Shown piece after piece: positions 8,216 to 16,173 of a DNA stretch of 64,000 bases (its first letter is position 1; every line of letters starts with the position of its first letter). Below the pieces are notes generated by a model that saw nothing but the letters and a program-made list of their open reading frames with translations, was not told where the DNA came from and searched no databases. Source of the stretch: CAYJAZ01 sp964368455 (GTDB taxonomy: Bacteria > Desulfobacterota > Desulfovibrionia > Desulfovibrionales > Desulfovibrionaceae); NCBI GenBank assembly GCA_964368455.1, contig CAYJAZ010000001.1, positions 1 through 64,000 of the forward strand, read 5' to 3'. A program made the position numbers and the translations under genes.

Positions 8216-9265
8216 ATGAAAAAATTTATACTCTACACATTACTTATTCTTTGGATTGGTTCAATTGGTGCTGGCACATTCATCTATATTAAAGCACATA
8301 AATTCTTAAGAACTTCCCCAGACATTCCAGCAAATGCACATAATGTTATTGTTGAAATCAAGCCAGGAATGGGCTTTAATAAAGTTGCAGAATTGCTTAA
8401 AGAAAATAATGTCATTACAAATGTTCTTTCATTCAAAATGCTTGCTCTCTATTTAGAAGCAGATAAAAATATTCAAGCAGGTAAATTTGAATTTAATACT
8501 GGCTGGAAACCGCAAGAAGTGCTTGATCATCTCATGCTTGGCGAGGCTATTTACTATAAGCTCACCATACGCGAGGGCCTTGCTTGGTGGGAAGTAGCAA
8601 AACTTCTCGAAGAAGAAGGCTATGCAAAGTATGAAGATTTTAAAACAATTATTCACGACAAGCAATTTCTCGCACATTGGGGCATTCCTTATAAAAATGC
8701 CGAAGGTTTTCTCTATCCAGACACCTATTTCCTACCTAAGCCAAAAGAATTGAATCTTCAAGCAGCTCAAGCTGTTGCAGGTAGATTGGTAGACACTTTT
8801 TGGCGAAAAACAGAAGAAACTTGGCAAAAATTAGAAAATAAAAAAAGACCAAGCAAAGAAAATCTTACAAAATATCTTTCACTTGCATCCATAGTTGAAA
8901 AAGAAACAGGCAAAAGTGACGAAAGAGCAAAGGTTGCAGGCGTTTATACAAATAGAATTAAAGCAAATATGCGTTTGCAAGCAGATCCAACTGTTGCCTA
9001 CGGCGAGGGTGAAAACTTCAAACCGCCTTTATTGATTCGTCATTTAGAAAATGATAAAAATCCATACAATACCTATAGAAAAGCAGGTTTACCTCCTGGG
9101 CCAATCTGTTCGCCTTCGCTCGCTTCCATACAAGCAGCTATAAATCCAGAAGTGCATAAATTTTATTATTTTGTAGCTAAAGGCACCGATGGTTCACATT
9201 ATTTTTCTAAGAACCTTAGAGAGCATAATAATAATGTGAAAAAATATAGGCAAACACAAAAATAG
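8216..9265 (+). CDS. mltG: Endolytic murein transglycosylase MltG
   Basis: The 349-residue protein has a single N-terminal membrane anchor (residues ~5-27), a LysM-like region, and the YceG catalytic domain with LASIVEKETG (catalytic Glu), LQADPTVAYG, NPYNTYRKAGLPPGPI and YYFVAKGTDGSHYFS. MltG cuts nascent glycan strands and sets their length. It is translationally close to ruvX and rlmH. All catalytic motifs are intact. Confidence 0.95.
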   Translation: MKKFILYTLLILWIGSIGAGTFIYIKAHKFLRTSPDIPANAHNVIVEIKPGMGFNKVAELLKENNVITNVLSFKMLALYLEADKNIQAGKFEFNTGWKPQEVLDHLMLGEAIYYKLTIREGLAWWEVAKLLEEEGYAKYEDFKTIIHDKQFLAHWGIPYKNAEGFLYPDTYFLPKPKELNLQAAQAVAGRLVDTFWRKTEETWQKLENKKRPSKENLTKYLSLASIVEKETGKSDERAKVAGVYTNRIKANMRLQADPTVAYGEGENFKPPLLIRHLENDKNPYNTYRKAGLPPGPICSPSLASIQAAINPEVHKFYYFVAKGTDGSHYFSKNLREHNNNVKKYRQTQK

Positions 9266-9266
9266 C

Positions 9267-9737
9267 ATGAATATCAAAACAATAAAGATTATCAATGTAG
9301 GCAAGGTTAAAACTTCTTTTTGGAAAGAAGCTTCAAGCCATTATCTAGCAAGAGTTAAAAACTTTTGTGATTTGCAAGAAATTAGTGTGAAAGACGCAGA
9401 TTCTTCTCTTCCAAAAGAAGCACGTATGCAAAAAGAAGCTTTAGGCATACAAAAGCATATACAAACAAATGATTTTGTGATTTGTCTTGATGAACACGGA
9501 AAAACTTTGCCCTCAGTTGAATTTGCAAATTTCTGCAACACTAAGGCTTTAGAAAAAAATATCTGTTTCATCATTGGCGGTGCTTACGGCCTTTCCAAAG
9601 AAGTTTTGCAAAGAGCTGATATGCTTCTTTCTTTTGGAAAACAAACCTTACCACACGAATTAGCCTTTGTTCTGCTCAGCGAACAAGTGTTCAGAATGTG
9701 TGCAATTCTAAAGAAAACTGGCTACCATCACGAATAG
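9267..9737 (+). CDS. rlmH: 23S rRNA pseudouridine-1915 N3-methyltransferase RlmH
   Basis: The 156-residue SPOUT-class methyltransferase shows the knot motifs CLDEHGKTLPSVEFA, FIIGGAYGLSKEV and LPHELAFVLLSEQVFR, ending with the canonical YHHE. It methylates pseudouridine 1915 of helix 69 on assembled ribosomes using SAM. It begins two bases after mltG, so it is the last gene of this operon. No convincing terminator follows before the convergent tctA. Confidence 0.95.
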   Translation: MNIKTIKIINVGKVKTSFWKEASSHYLARVKNFCDLQEISVKDADSSLPKEARMQKEALGIQKHIQTNDFVICLDEHGKTLPSVEFANFCNTKALEKNICFIIGGAYGLSKEVLQRADMLLSFGKQTLPHELAFVLLSEQVFRMCAILKKTGYHHE

Positions 9738-9786
9738 CTGCTTGTTCCCATAAAATTAGTATTTAATTACAGCATATTACTATTGC

Positions 9787-11277
9787 TTAATTACTTCTCT
9801 TTTTTCTATCCATAATAAAGGGAACAATAATTGTCAGAAGAGTAATTATAAATATGCAAAGAGAAATCGGCCTTTCAAAAAACACAAGAAAATTGCCGTC
9901 TGATGCTGAAAGAGCTTCACGTAATCTCTGTTCAACAAGCACACCAAGTACAACGCCTATCACAAGATTCACTGTTGGCCAGTCAAAACGTAATAAAATA
10001 TAGCCAAAAACTCCAAAAACTAAGGCCACACCAACATCAAAAAAGCTTGTATTTATACTGTATGTACCAATAAGTGCAAGAACAAGAATGCTTGGAGCAA
10101 GTATCTTATTTGAAATACGCACAATCATCGAAAAAGGGCGTAAACAAAACAGAAGCAAAAGAAAGCAAAAAATATTTATGATAAATAAAGAAACATAGAT
10201 TTCATTTATCAAAACAGGTTCGCTTGTAAGCAGTAAAGGGCCAGGATAAATACCATTTATAGTAAAAACTCCCAACAATACTGCTGAAATAGCATCGCCT
10301 GGAATACCAAGTGTGAGCAAAGGAATCATCGCACCAGCAGGCACAGCATTATTTGCCGCCTCTGAAGCAATACAACCTTCAACTTCGCCTTTTCCAAAAT
10401 TTTCAGGATTTTTTGAAAGTTTCTTTGCTGTTTCATAGGATAAAAAGGAAGCTAAGATAGTGCCAGTTCCAGGCAATAAACCGACAAAAGTTCCTATAGT
10501 AGCACTTGTGACAATGGTTTTTACCTTTTTAAACATCTGTGCGATTTGAGCAAAATCAACAGTATTTTTTGAAATTTGTAAATTTGTATTTTGTAAAATT
10601 GCTTTTTCAGACAGTAAAAAAGCTTGCCCAATACCAAATAAACCAAGACATATAGGTGCTAATTGTAAGCCATTTTGCATTGAGAAAAAGCCAAAATTAT
10701 AACGTGCAGAAAGCGTAAACCCATCAAGGCCAACAGTTGAAGTCCATAATCCTATAGACAATAAAATGAGTGATTTAGCAAGCTGTTTTCTATTTGCCAT
10801 AACCACAAGAACAATGCCAAATAAGGAAGCCATGAAATATTCTTCAGGTGCAAATTGCTGTGCAACTTGTGCGAGCATTGGAGCAAGAAAAACAAGAAAG
10901 AGCACACTGATAATTCCGCCACAAAAAGAAGCAACAAGAACACCAGATAAAGCACGTTGCGACTGCCCTTTTTGCGTGAGAACAAAACCGTCAAAACTTG
11001 TCACCAATGAGGATGGAACACCTGGCGTACGCATAAGCACAGCTGGTATACCGCCACCAAAATAGCCACCACAAAAAACACCAAGCAAGAGCGAAAGAGC
11101 TGTCCCAGGTTCGAGTGCATAAGAAAAAGGTAAAAGTACAACCATACCCACCATTGGCCCAAGACCTGGCAATATGCCCACAACAACACCCATGAAAGAA
11201 CCTAAAACCAAAGCGATTAAGTTATGAAATTCCACTGCGTTTTGTGCGCCTATAAGTAAATTATTAAAATCTATCAT
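9787..11277 (-). CDS. tctA: Tripartite tricarboxylate transporter large permease (TctA)
   Basis: The 496-residue protein has about 11-12 membrane segments and the duplicated TctA signature: GILPGLGPMVGMVVLLPFSY in the first half and GLLPGTGTILASFLSYETAKK plus LTLGIPGDAISAVLLG in the second. It forms the main channel of a TctABC importer energised by the membrane ion gradient. It is the last gene of the tctC-tctB-tctA operon. The substrate (tricarboxylate, other carboxylate or sulfonate) cannot be assigned. Confidence 0.93.
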   Translation of the reverse strand: MIDFNNLLIGAQNAVEFHNLIALVLGSFMGVVVGILPGLGPMVGMVVLLPFSYALEPGTALSLLLGVFCGGYFGGGIPAVLMRTPGVPSSLVTSFDGFVLTQKGQSQRALSGVLVASFCGGIISVLFLVFLAPMLAQVAQQFAPEEYFMASLFGIVLVVMANRKQLAKSLILLSIGLWTSTVGLDGFTLSARYNFGFFSMQNGLQLAPICLGLFGIGQAFLLSEKAILQNTNLQISKNTVDFAQIAQMFKKVKTIVTSATIGTFVGLLPGTGTILASFLSYETAKKLSKNPENFGKGEVEGCIASEAANNAVPAGAMIPLLTLGIPGDAISAVLLGVFTINGIYPGPLLLTSEPVLINEIYVSLFIINIFCFLLLLFCLRPFSMIVRISNKILAPSILVLALIGTYSINTSFFDVGVALVFGVFGYILLRFDWPTVNLVIGVVLGVLVEQRLREALSASDGNFLVFFERPISLCIFIITLLTIIVPFIMDRKKRSN

Positions 11278-11289
11278 AACTCGCTCTTA

Positions 11290-11811
11290 TTAATATATAC
11301 CCAATAAGTAAAGGATTTCTGGAGTTGGAAAGTACAAATCAAGCAAAAATTTAAATACAAACCAAAATAAAATACTGAAAAATACTGGTATACCGATAAG
11401 AATATACACATTTGTCACATTAAGAACACGTAACATAATACAAAGAAAAACTAAAGTAGATGCTTCTAAACCGCAATAATAAATACTTATTACAAACAAA
11501 AGCCCAAGCAGACACAAGATGCTCGGTGTTTTAGGAAAGCCCTTGCCATCTAATTCCCAACTTGAGTTTTTTCTTGGTTTTATAAGTCTAAAACATGCTG
11601 GTAAAGAGGCTAAAGTGCCAATAGATAAGATTATCAAAGGCACAAGTAATGGCCCCTTATAAAAAGGATAGGGAACATCTAAATCTATTTGCCAAGGCGA
11701 TACACAGAGCATAAAAAAGCAAAATATTCCAAGTATCACTTGAAGAAGATCTTGTGATCTTGATTCTTGCTGATTTGCATTATCTTCATGTTTTAACGCA
11801 TCTTTTTGCAT
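11290..11811 (-). CDS. tctB: Tripartite tricarboxylate transporter small permease (TctB)
   Basis: The 173-residue protein has a charged, cytoplasmic N-terminus and four predicted membrane helices, the size and topology of TctB. Similarity in this family is weak, so the call rests on position between tctC and tctA as well as topology. A GAGAGGG site precedes the ATG. It is separated from tctC by 316 bases containing repeats and a hairpin, and from tctA by 12 bases. Confidence 0.85.
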   Translation of the reverse strand: MQKDALKHEDNANQQESRSQDLLQVILGIFCFFMLCVSPWQIDLDVPYPFYKGPLLVPLIILSIGTLASLPACFRLIKPRKNSSWELDGKGFPKTPSILCLLGLLFVISIYYCGLEASTLVFLCIMLRVLNVTNVYILIGIPVFFSILFWFVFKFLLDLYFPTPEILYLLGIY

Positions 11812-11827
11812 TTATACCCTCTCTTAT

Positions 11828-12068
11828 GATTCGTTTCGCCACGCTGTGGACGAAACCTCGTTCACAAGAGACGTGGCTCTTGTTTCACTCGCTAAAGTCC
11901 TTGTTCGCTTCGCTCTCATTTTCTATCTTATATCATATGATTTTATGATTCGTTTCGCCACGCTGTGGACGAAAGCTCGTGTAGGGATAATCCCTTACAA
12001 GAGACGTGGCTCTTGTTTCACTCGCGTGGGGATAATCCCCAAAGTCCTTGTTCGCTTCGCTCTCATTT
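11828..12068. repeat. Tandem pair of family A palindromic repeats inside the tct operon
   Basis: Two copies (11828-11920 and 11947-12068) lie in tandem in the gap between tctC and tctB, oriented opposite to copy 1. Each carries GTTTCGCCAC-GCT-GTGGACGAAA and ACAAGAG...CTCTTGT hairpins and ends with TTGTTCGCTTCGCTCTCATTT. The second copy has two extra mini-palindromes, around GGGATAATCCC, absent from the first. Apparent open frames across this region are artefacts of the repeats. Confidence 0.8.
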
Positions 12069-12086
12069 TATATCTTATAGCAAAGG

Positions 12087-12108
12087 AGGGGAAGCTAGAA
12101 CTTCCCCT
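12087..12108 (-). promoter_or_regulatory. Intra-operon hairpin just after tctC
   Basis: An eight-base perfect stem AGGGGAAG / CTTCCCCT with a six-base loop lies 20 bases downstream of the tctC stop codon on the minus strand. It is not followed by a clean T-run on that strand. It may protect the tctC part of the mRNA or attenuate read-through into tctB. Confidence 0.55.
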
Positions 12109-12127
12109 TCTATTTTCTAAAAGAAAA

Positions 12128-13084
12128 CTATTTCAACCAACCAACATTTTTCATAATTTCTTTAAATTCTACCAATTCTCTTGCTATCTGCTCTTTTGCT
12201 TCTTGCGGCGAGCTTGGATGAGGTACAATACCAATAGTCTTGATTGCTTCTTGCACTTTTGGGCTATCCATTACTTCAAAGAAAGCTGTACGGAATTTTT
12301 CTGCAATTTCAGGATTGAGTTTCGCTTGGCCAAAAAGTCCGAACCAAACAGAATAAGCATGTCCAAAACCTTGTTCAGCAACAGTAGGAACATCTGGTAA
12401 ACTTGGAATACGCACTGGTAAAAGTACAGCTATAGCACGCAATTCGCCGCTTTTAATATAGTCCATAAGTGGAAGACTTGAAAGAGTTGCCGCGTCTGCT
12501 GTTTTTTGTGTGAGCAAGAGAGCTGTCACTTCTTGATAAGCTGTGTCTTGCCATTCAAAACCGCCAGCAACACCAATGCTCATGCCTATAGTACCAGGAA
12601 CAGAACCAACTCCCCAGTGTGCAAGACGTAATTTTTCAGGAGATTTCTTAGCATATTCAGCTAATTCTTTAAGATTTTTATAAGGAGCATCGCCACGCAC
12701 AGCAAGTGTGAATGGGCTAGACCATGTCATACCCAATGGCATAAAACTATCAACAGTATAAGGAGTTTTGCCCATAACAATCTGTGACATCATAGGACCA
12801 ACAGCCATAACACCAAAGGTATAGCCATCAGGACGAGCGTCTGCAACTTGCTTAGAACCTAAAACACCGCCGCCACCAGCTTTATTTACAATCTTCACAG
12901 GTTGTCCAAGTTTTTCTGATAACAAAGGCGCCATCACATTCATCACAGCTGTTGTTGGATCATTCCCCGGAGGATAAGGTACAACGATTTGAATAGGTTT
13001 TCTTGGCCAGTCTGATGCAAATGCGCTTATAGGAAACATTAAGCACAAGCAAAGAAGAGCTAAAATTTTGTTTGTTTTTTTCAT
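12128..13084 (-). CDS. tctC: Tripartite tricarboxylate transporter solute-binding protein (TctC)
   Basis: The 318-residue protein has a cleavable signal peptide (MKKTNKILALLCLCLMFPISAFA) followed by the TctC/Bug fold: WPRKPIQIVVPYPPGNDPTTAV, a VNKAGGGGVLGSKQVA ligand loop and DVPTVAEQGF. It captures the substrate in the periplasm and delivers it to TctAB. The usual PGG(T/S)D motif reads PGNDP here, a small change in the ligand-binding turn. GAGGG precedes the ATG. It is the first gene of the operon. Confidence 0.93.
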   Translation of the reverse strand: MKKTNKILALLCLCLMFPISAFASDWPRKPIQIVVPYPPGNDPTTAVMNVMAPLLSEKLGQPVKIVNKAGGGGVLGSKQVADARPDGYTFGVMAVGPMMSQIVMGKTPYTVDSFMPLGMTWSSPFTLAVRGDAPYKNLKELAEYAKKSPEKLRLAHWGVGSVPGTIGMSIGVAGGFEWQDTAYQEVTALLLTQKTADAATLSSLPLMDYIKSGELRAIAVLLPVRIPSLPDVPTVAEQGFGHAYSVWFGLFGQAKLNPEIAEKFRTAFFEVMDSPKVQEAIKTIGIVPHPSSPQEAKEQIARELVEFKEIMKNVGWLK

Positions 13085-13558
13085 ACTATACCCTCATATT
13101 TTATAATTTAGTACAAAATATTTTTCGTAAATAAATTGATTTTCTACAAAAAAATTAGGTGTATATAGTAAGAATCACCTCTAATTTGTACCAGCGTTTA
13201 CAAAGATAGCATAATTTTTTTTCAATATCTATTTTGTGATTTTATTCACAAATTCATCTTGTTGAAGATATTCAATTAAACGTATAAAAGCTTGTATTCT
13301 CTATGAACTTAGCCACAAGTCAATTCCAACAAGAAGCGTCTGTTCCCACGTCTTCTAATTTGCACTTCATCTATATGAAATTATAGTATAAAAGCGAGCG
13401 TAGCGAACAAAGACTTTAGCGAGCGAAACAAGAGCCACACCTCTTGTAAGCAAGGTTTCGTGCACAGCGTGACGAAACAAATTAGAATCACGTGCTTCTG
13501 TTCCCACGTCTTCTTTATTTTTCTTGACAAGAAGGCACTGCACGACTATTTTTAAGCA
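13085..13558. repeat. Intergenic region with family A repeat (copy 4) flanked by an 18-base direct repeat
   Basis: This 474-base divergent gap holds no supported gene. A family A element lies at 13392-13483, with ACAAGAG/CTCTTGT and GTTTCG...CGAAAC hairpins. The sequence TCTGTTCCCACGTCTTCT occurs on both sides, at 13339-13356 and 13497-13514. The tctC promoter must lie in the left part; I could not assign it with confidence. Confidence 0.7.
13521..13552 (+). promoter_or_regulatory. Predicted sigma-70 promoter and operator-like palindrome of oppD-type gene
   Basis: TTGACA at 13524-13529 and TATTTT at 13547-13552 are separated by 17 bases. The -35 box lies inside a perfect 13-base palindrome TTCTTGACAAGAA (13521-13533), a possible operator. 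The expected transcription start falls at or next to the A of the ATG at 13559. Confidence 0.5.
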
Positions 13559-14527
13559 ATGAATAAAGAAAGTGCAAATATCCTTTTAGAAGTAGAAAAT
13601 CTTTCAATATCTTTCAACAACTATCCAGTTGTTAATGATATATCTTTTTACTTGCACAAAAAAGAGTGTCTTTGTTTAGTTGGCGAGTCTGGCTGTGGTA
13701 AAAGTATGACTTCACTTGCTATCATGCAACTACTCCCTCCACAAGCACAAATGCAAGCAAAGAATATCGTTTTTGAAGGGCAATATCTTCTCAAATTTTC
13801 GCCAAAACAAATTGCAAATATTCGCGGAAACACATTGGCTATGATTTTTCAAGATCCAATGTCAGCTCTCAATCCCGTGCTGCCACTTGGCGATCAAATA
13901 GCAGAACCACTCATAAGACATAAAAATTACACCAAAAGAAAAGCACTTTTTGAAGCACAAATGCTACTCACACAAGTCGGCATCCCAGACGCTGAAGCAA
14001 GATTAAAAGAATACGCACACCAATTTTCAGGCGGCATGCTCCAAAGAGTGATGATAGCAATGATGCTCGCTTGTAGGCCATCGCTGCTCATCGCAGACGA
14101 ACCAACAACAGCACTCGACATAGGTACACAAAAACAAATTATAAAATTACTCAAAGAACTTATGCAATTGCGTGAAATGGGACTTTTGTTCATCACACAC
14201 GATATGAAAGTTGCAAATGAATTAGCCGACACTATCGCCGTCATGTATGCTGGAAAAATAGTGGAAATTGCACCAAAAGATGAGTTCTTTGCTAAAGCCT
14301 ACCACCCCTATTCTCGCGGTTTATTAGCTTCAATACCAACAAAAAAGAAAAAAAATCTCGATAGACTACCCACAATAAAAGGTACTGTTCCGCATCCAAG
14401 CGAAATCATTTCAGGATGCAGATTCAAAAATAGATGCCCATACGCAGATCAAGAATGTGACGCACCACCACCACTACAAAGCATAGGCAATAGAAAAATC
14501 TTGTGCTGTAAAAACTTTAAAGTGTAG
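13559..14527 (+). CDS. Oligopeptide/dipeptide ABC transporter ATP-binding protein (OppD/DppD type)
   Basis: The 322-residue ATPase has Walker A GESGCGKSM, Q-loop FQDPMSALNPV, signature FSGGMLQRV, Walker B LLIADEPTTALD and an H-loop His in FITHDM. The C-terminal oligopeptide-transporter extension CRFKNRCPYADQEC (cysteine cluster) marks it as OppD/DppD type. These ATPases normally sit with two permeases, a second ATPase and a binding protein; none is present here, so it must work with components encoded elsewhere or have been left behind. No Shine-Dalgarno sequence precedes the ATG. It is followed four bases later by the darP homologue. Confidence 0.9.
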   Translation: MNKESANILLEVENLSISFNNYPVVNDISFYLHKKECLCLVGESGCGKSMTSLAIMQLLPPQAQMQAKNIVFEGQYLLKFSPKQIANIRGNTLAMIFQDPMSALNPVLPLGDQIAEPLIRHKNYTKRKALFEAQMLLTQVGIPDAEARLKEYAHQFSGGMLQRVMIAMMLACRPSLLIADEPTTALDIGTQKQIIKLLKELMQLREMGLLFITHDMKVANELADTIAVMYAGKIVEIAPKDEFFAKAYHPYSRGLLASIPTKKKKNLDRLPTIKGTVPHPSEIISGCRFKNRCPYADQECDAPPPLQSIGNRKILCCKNFKV

Positions 14528-14531
14528 AAAT

Positions 14532-14792
14532 ATGAAGAAAAAAAATTACCAATACGTCGAAGGTTCGCAAGAAGAACTCGAATACAAAAGCCGTTCGCAA
14601 CTCAAAAGAGAAAGCACAATGGCTCAAGAAGAAGCTGTAAAATTACTCAAACTTTCAGAAAAAAGCCTGCGAGAAGAAGGCTATTCCGACAATCTCATCG
14701 AAGCAATCGCAGAATACCATAAAATCAAATCCAAGGAAGCAAAACGTAGGCAAATGCAACTCATAGGTAAGATCATGAGAAGCGAAAGCTAA
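14532..14792 (+). CDS. Short DarP/YjgA (DUF615) homologue
   Basis: The 86-residue protein matches the N-terminal part of the DUF615 family: RSQLKRESTMAQEEAVKLLKLS, then IEAIAEYHKIKSKEAKRRQMQLIGKIMR. E. coli YjgA, now DarP, is about 180 residues and helps assemble the 50S subunit. This protein ends just after the first helical bundle and its IGKIMR motif, lacking the second half. The stop codon is followed by a repeat-rich region, so it may be a naturally short form or a truncation. It is transcribed with the preceding ATPase gene. Confidence 0.8.
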   Translation: MKKKNYQYVEGSQEELEYKSRSQLKRESTMAQEEAVKLLKLSEKSLREEGYSDNLIEAIAEYHKIKSKEAKRRQMQLIGKIMRSES

Positions 14793-15612
14793 GTTTTTTT
14801 GATGCCTATGCTTTTCCTATGCCTCCGGCGGCCAAAGGAAATAATTTCCTTTGGAAACCTTGATGTGCAAGGTGAGTACGAGAAGAGGTGGTTGGAATAT
14901 CTTTTTTATTTTTATTTGCGGAAAAGTTTTAAAGTTTTGTTGCTCTGCAACAAAACATTAAATACTGTTCCGCTTTAAAATTTTAAGAATAGGCTAAAGA
15001 CAAAAAACAAGTAGACATTTGTCACTGCGTTCCAAATGTGTGTAAGTTGATTTTGTGCAAAGAATTAAGTCGTTAGCAGAGAATGAAATGTCTGAGCTTC
15101 GTTTTTAATAGGATAAATAGTTCTGCATCATTAAAAATAATACTTCACTCACATTTGGAACGTAGTGACAAATGCTCACTTACTCTATGCAATAAACAAT
15201 TTCTCTCTATTTTAAAACTTTTTCGCAAATAAAAAAATAAAAAACAACTACTTTAGCCAAATCCCTAGGCACTCACCTTGCATGCTAGGCTTTGCAAAGG
15301 GAATTATTCCCTTTGCCCGCCGGAGGCACAAAATAAAGCCATAACAGCCCTTAACTATTGAGAAAAAGTCTAGAAAGTTTCTGTGGAAAAATTTACCTTA
15401 ATCCATTGAGAAATTGAAAATAGAGATGGCTTAATTTTCCTCTTTAAGCGTGTGAATATTGACATATCAAGTCCAACACGCTGTAATTATGGAATAAAAC
15501 ACATTTGGCACGATGATTGCTTAATAGAAAACATCGAGACTAGCTGATCGATACATTCGAAATAAAAGCATTATTTTGAAAATTCTCAAAACTTTTTTCT
15601 GGAGGGAAAATC
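14793..15612. repeat. Head-to-head pair of family B repeat elements
   Basis: This 820-base gap contains two family B elements in opposite orientation: 14821-15042 and 15149-15327. Each begins at its outer end with GCCTCCGGCGG followed by a strong hairpin (CCAAAGGAAA/TTTCCTTTGG in one, GCAAAGGGAA/TTCCCTTTGC in the other), then GCAAGGTGAGT, TTATTTGCG(A/G)AAAAGTTTTAAA, and ends inward with CATTTGTCACTGCGTTCCAAATG. The central ~100 bases are unique. Related copies occur at 25990-26212 and 49120-49327. No transposase is present. The right end of the gap carries the sigma-54 promoter of the TPR gene. Confidence 0.8.
15506..15521 (+). promoter_or_regulatory. Sigma-54 promoter of the TPR gene
   Basis: TGGCACGATGATTGCT matches the -24/-12 consensus TGGCACG-N4-TTGCW at every defined position with exact spacing. 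It is about 92 bases upstream of the TPR gene. Transcription would need RpoN and an activator protein; no activator gene lies nearby. Confidence 0.8.
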
Positions 15613-16170
15613 ATGAGCAATCATTTTGATTATGAAATCAACAAAGAACTTGGTGAATGTTATTTATTCATGGGTGAACTAGAAAAGGCGCAAAGCTATT
15701 ATATTAAAGCTGCAGAGTCTAAGCCAGAATTTTCTGCACCTTATCTAGGTTTGGCAACAATTGCTATACAGCAAAACAATCTTGATGTGGCATTACAACA
15801 TTATGAAAAAGCGACTGAACTTGAATATGGTGACAAACCATTGACAGGCGTAGGTCTTGTTTTGATGGAGCAAAATAAAAATGAACAAGCTTTTGCAAAA
15901 TTTGAGGAAGCGCTTTCAATAAATCCTAGCAACATGGTTTCCTTATCATGTATAGTGCGTTTGGGTTATATGTTGAATAAAGTTGAAGCATTACTTCCTA
16001 TTTTAGAAAGTGCTGTTGAAGTTGATGAAAACCAAAATAGCCGCATAACACTTGCAGGCTGTCTTATTTCATTAGACAGAAACGCTGAAGCTAGCGAGCA
16101 TTTGAAGAAGGCATTAATTGCTGATCCTTCACACGAACAAGCTCGTGAGCTTTTAGAGCACATTCAGTAG
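15613..16170 (+). CDS. Tetratricopeptide-repeat protein
   Basis: The 185-residue protein consists of about five TPR units from residue ~8 to the end, for example LGECYLFMGELEKAQSYYIKAAESKPEF and LATIAIQQNNLDVALQHYEKATEL. It has no signal peptide or membrane segment, so it is probably a cytoplasmic scaffold or chaperone. The strong site GGAGGG precedes the ATG. Its sigma-54 promoter suggests conditional expression (nitrogen, motility, secretion or stress). A structured RNA-like sequence follows directly. The partner is unknown. Confidence 0.85.
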   Translation: MSNHFDYEINKELGECYLFMGELEKAQSYYIKAAESKPEFSAPYLGLATIAIQQNNLDVALQHYEKATELEYGDKPLTGVGLVLMEQNKNEQAFAKFEEALSINPSNMVSLSCIVRLGYMLNKVEALLPILESAVEVDENQNSRITLAGCLISLDRNAEASEHLKKALIADPSHEQARELLEHIQ

Positions 16171-16173
16171 ATA

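Noticed and set aside
11846..12400. 184-codon open frame on the plus strand across the tct intergenic repeats
   Set aside because: It runs through two tandem palindromic repeats and then antisense to the 3' end of tctC; the translation is low-complexity and repeats itself, and there is no ribosome-binding site.
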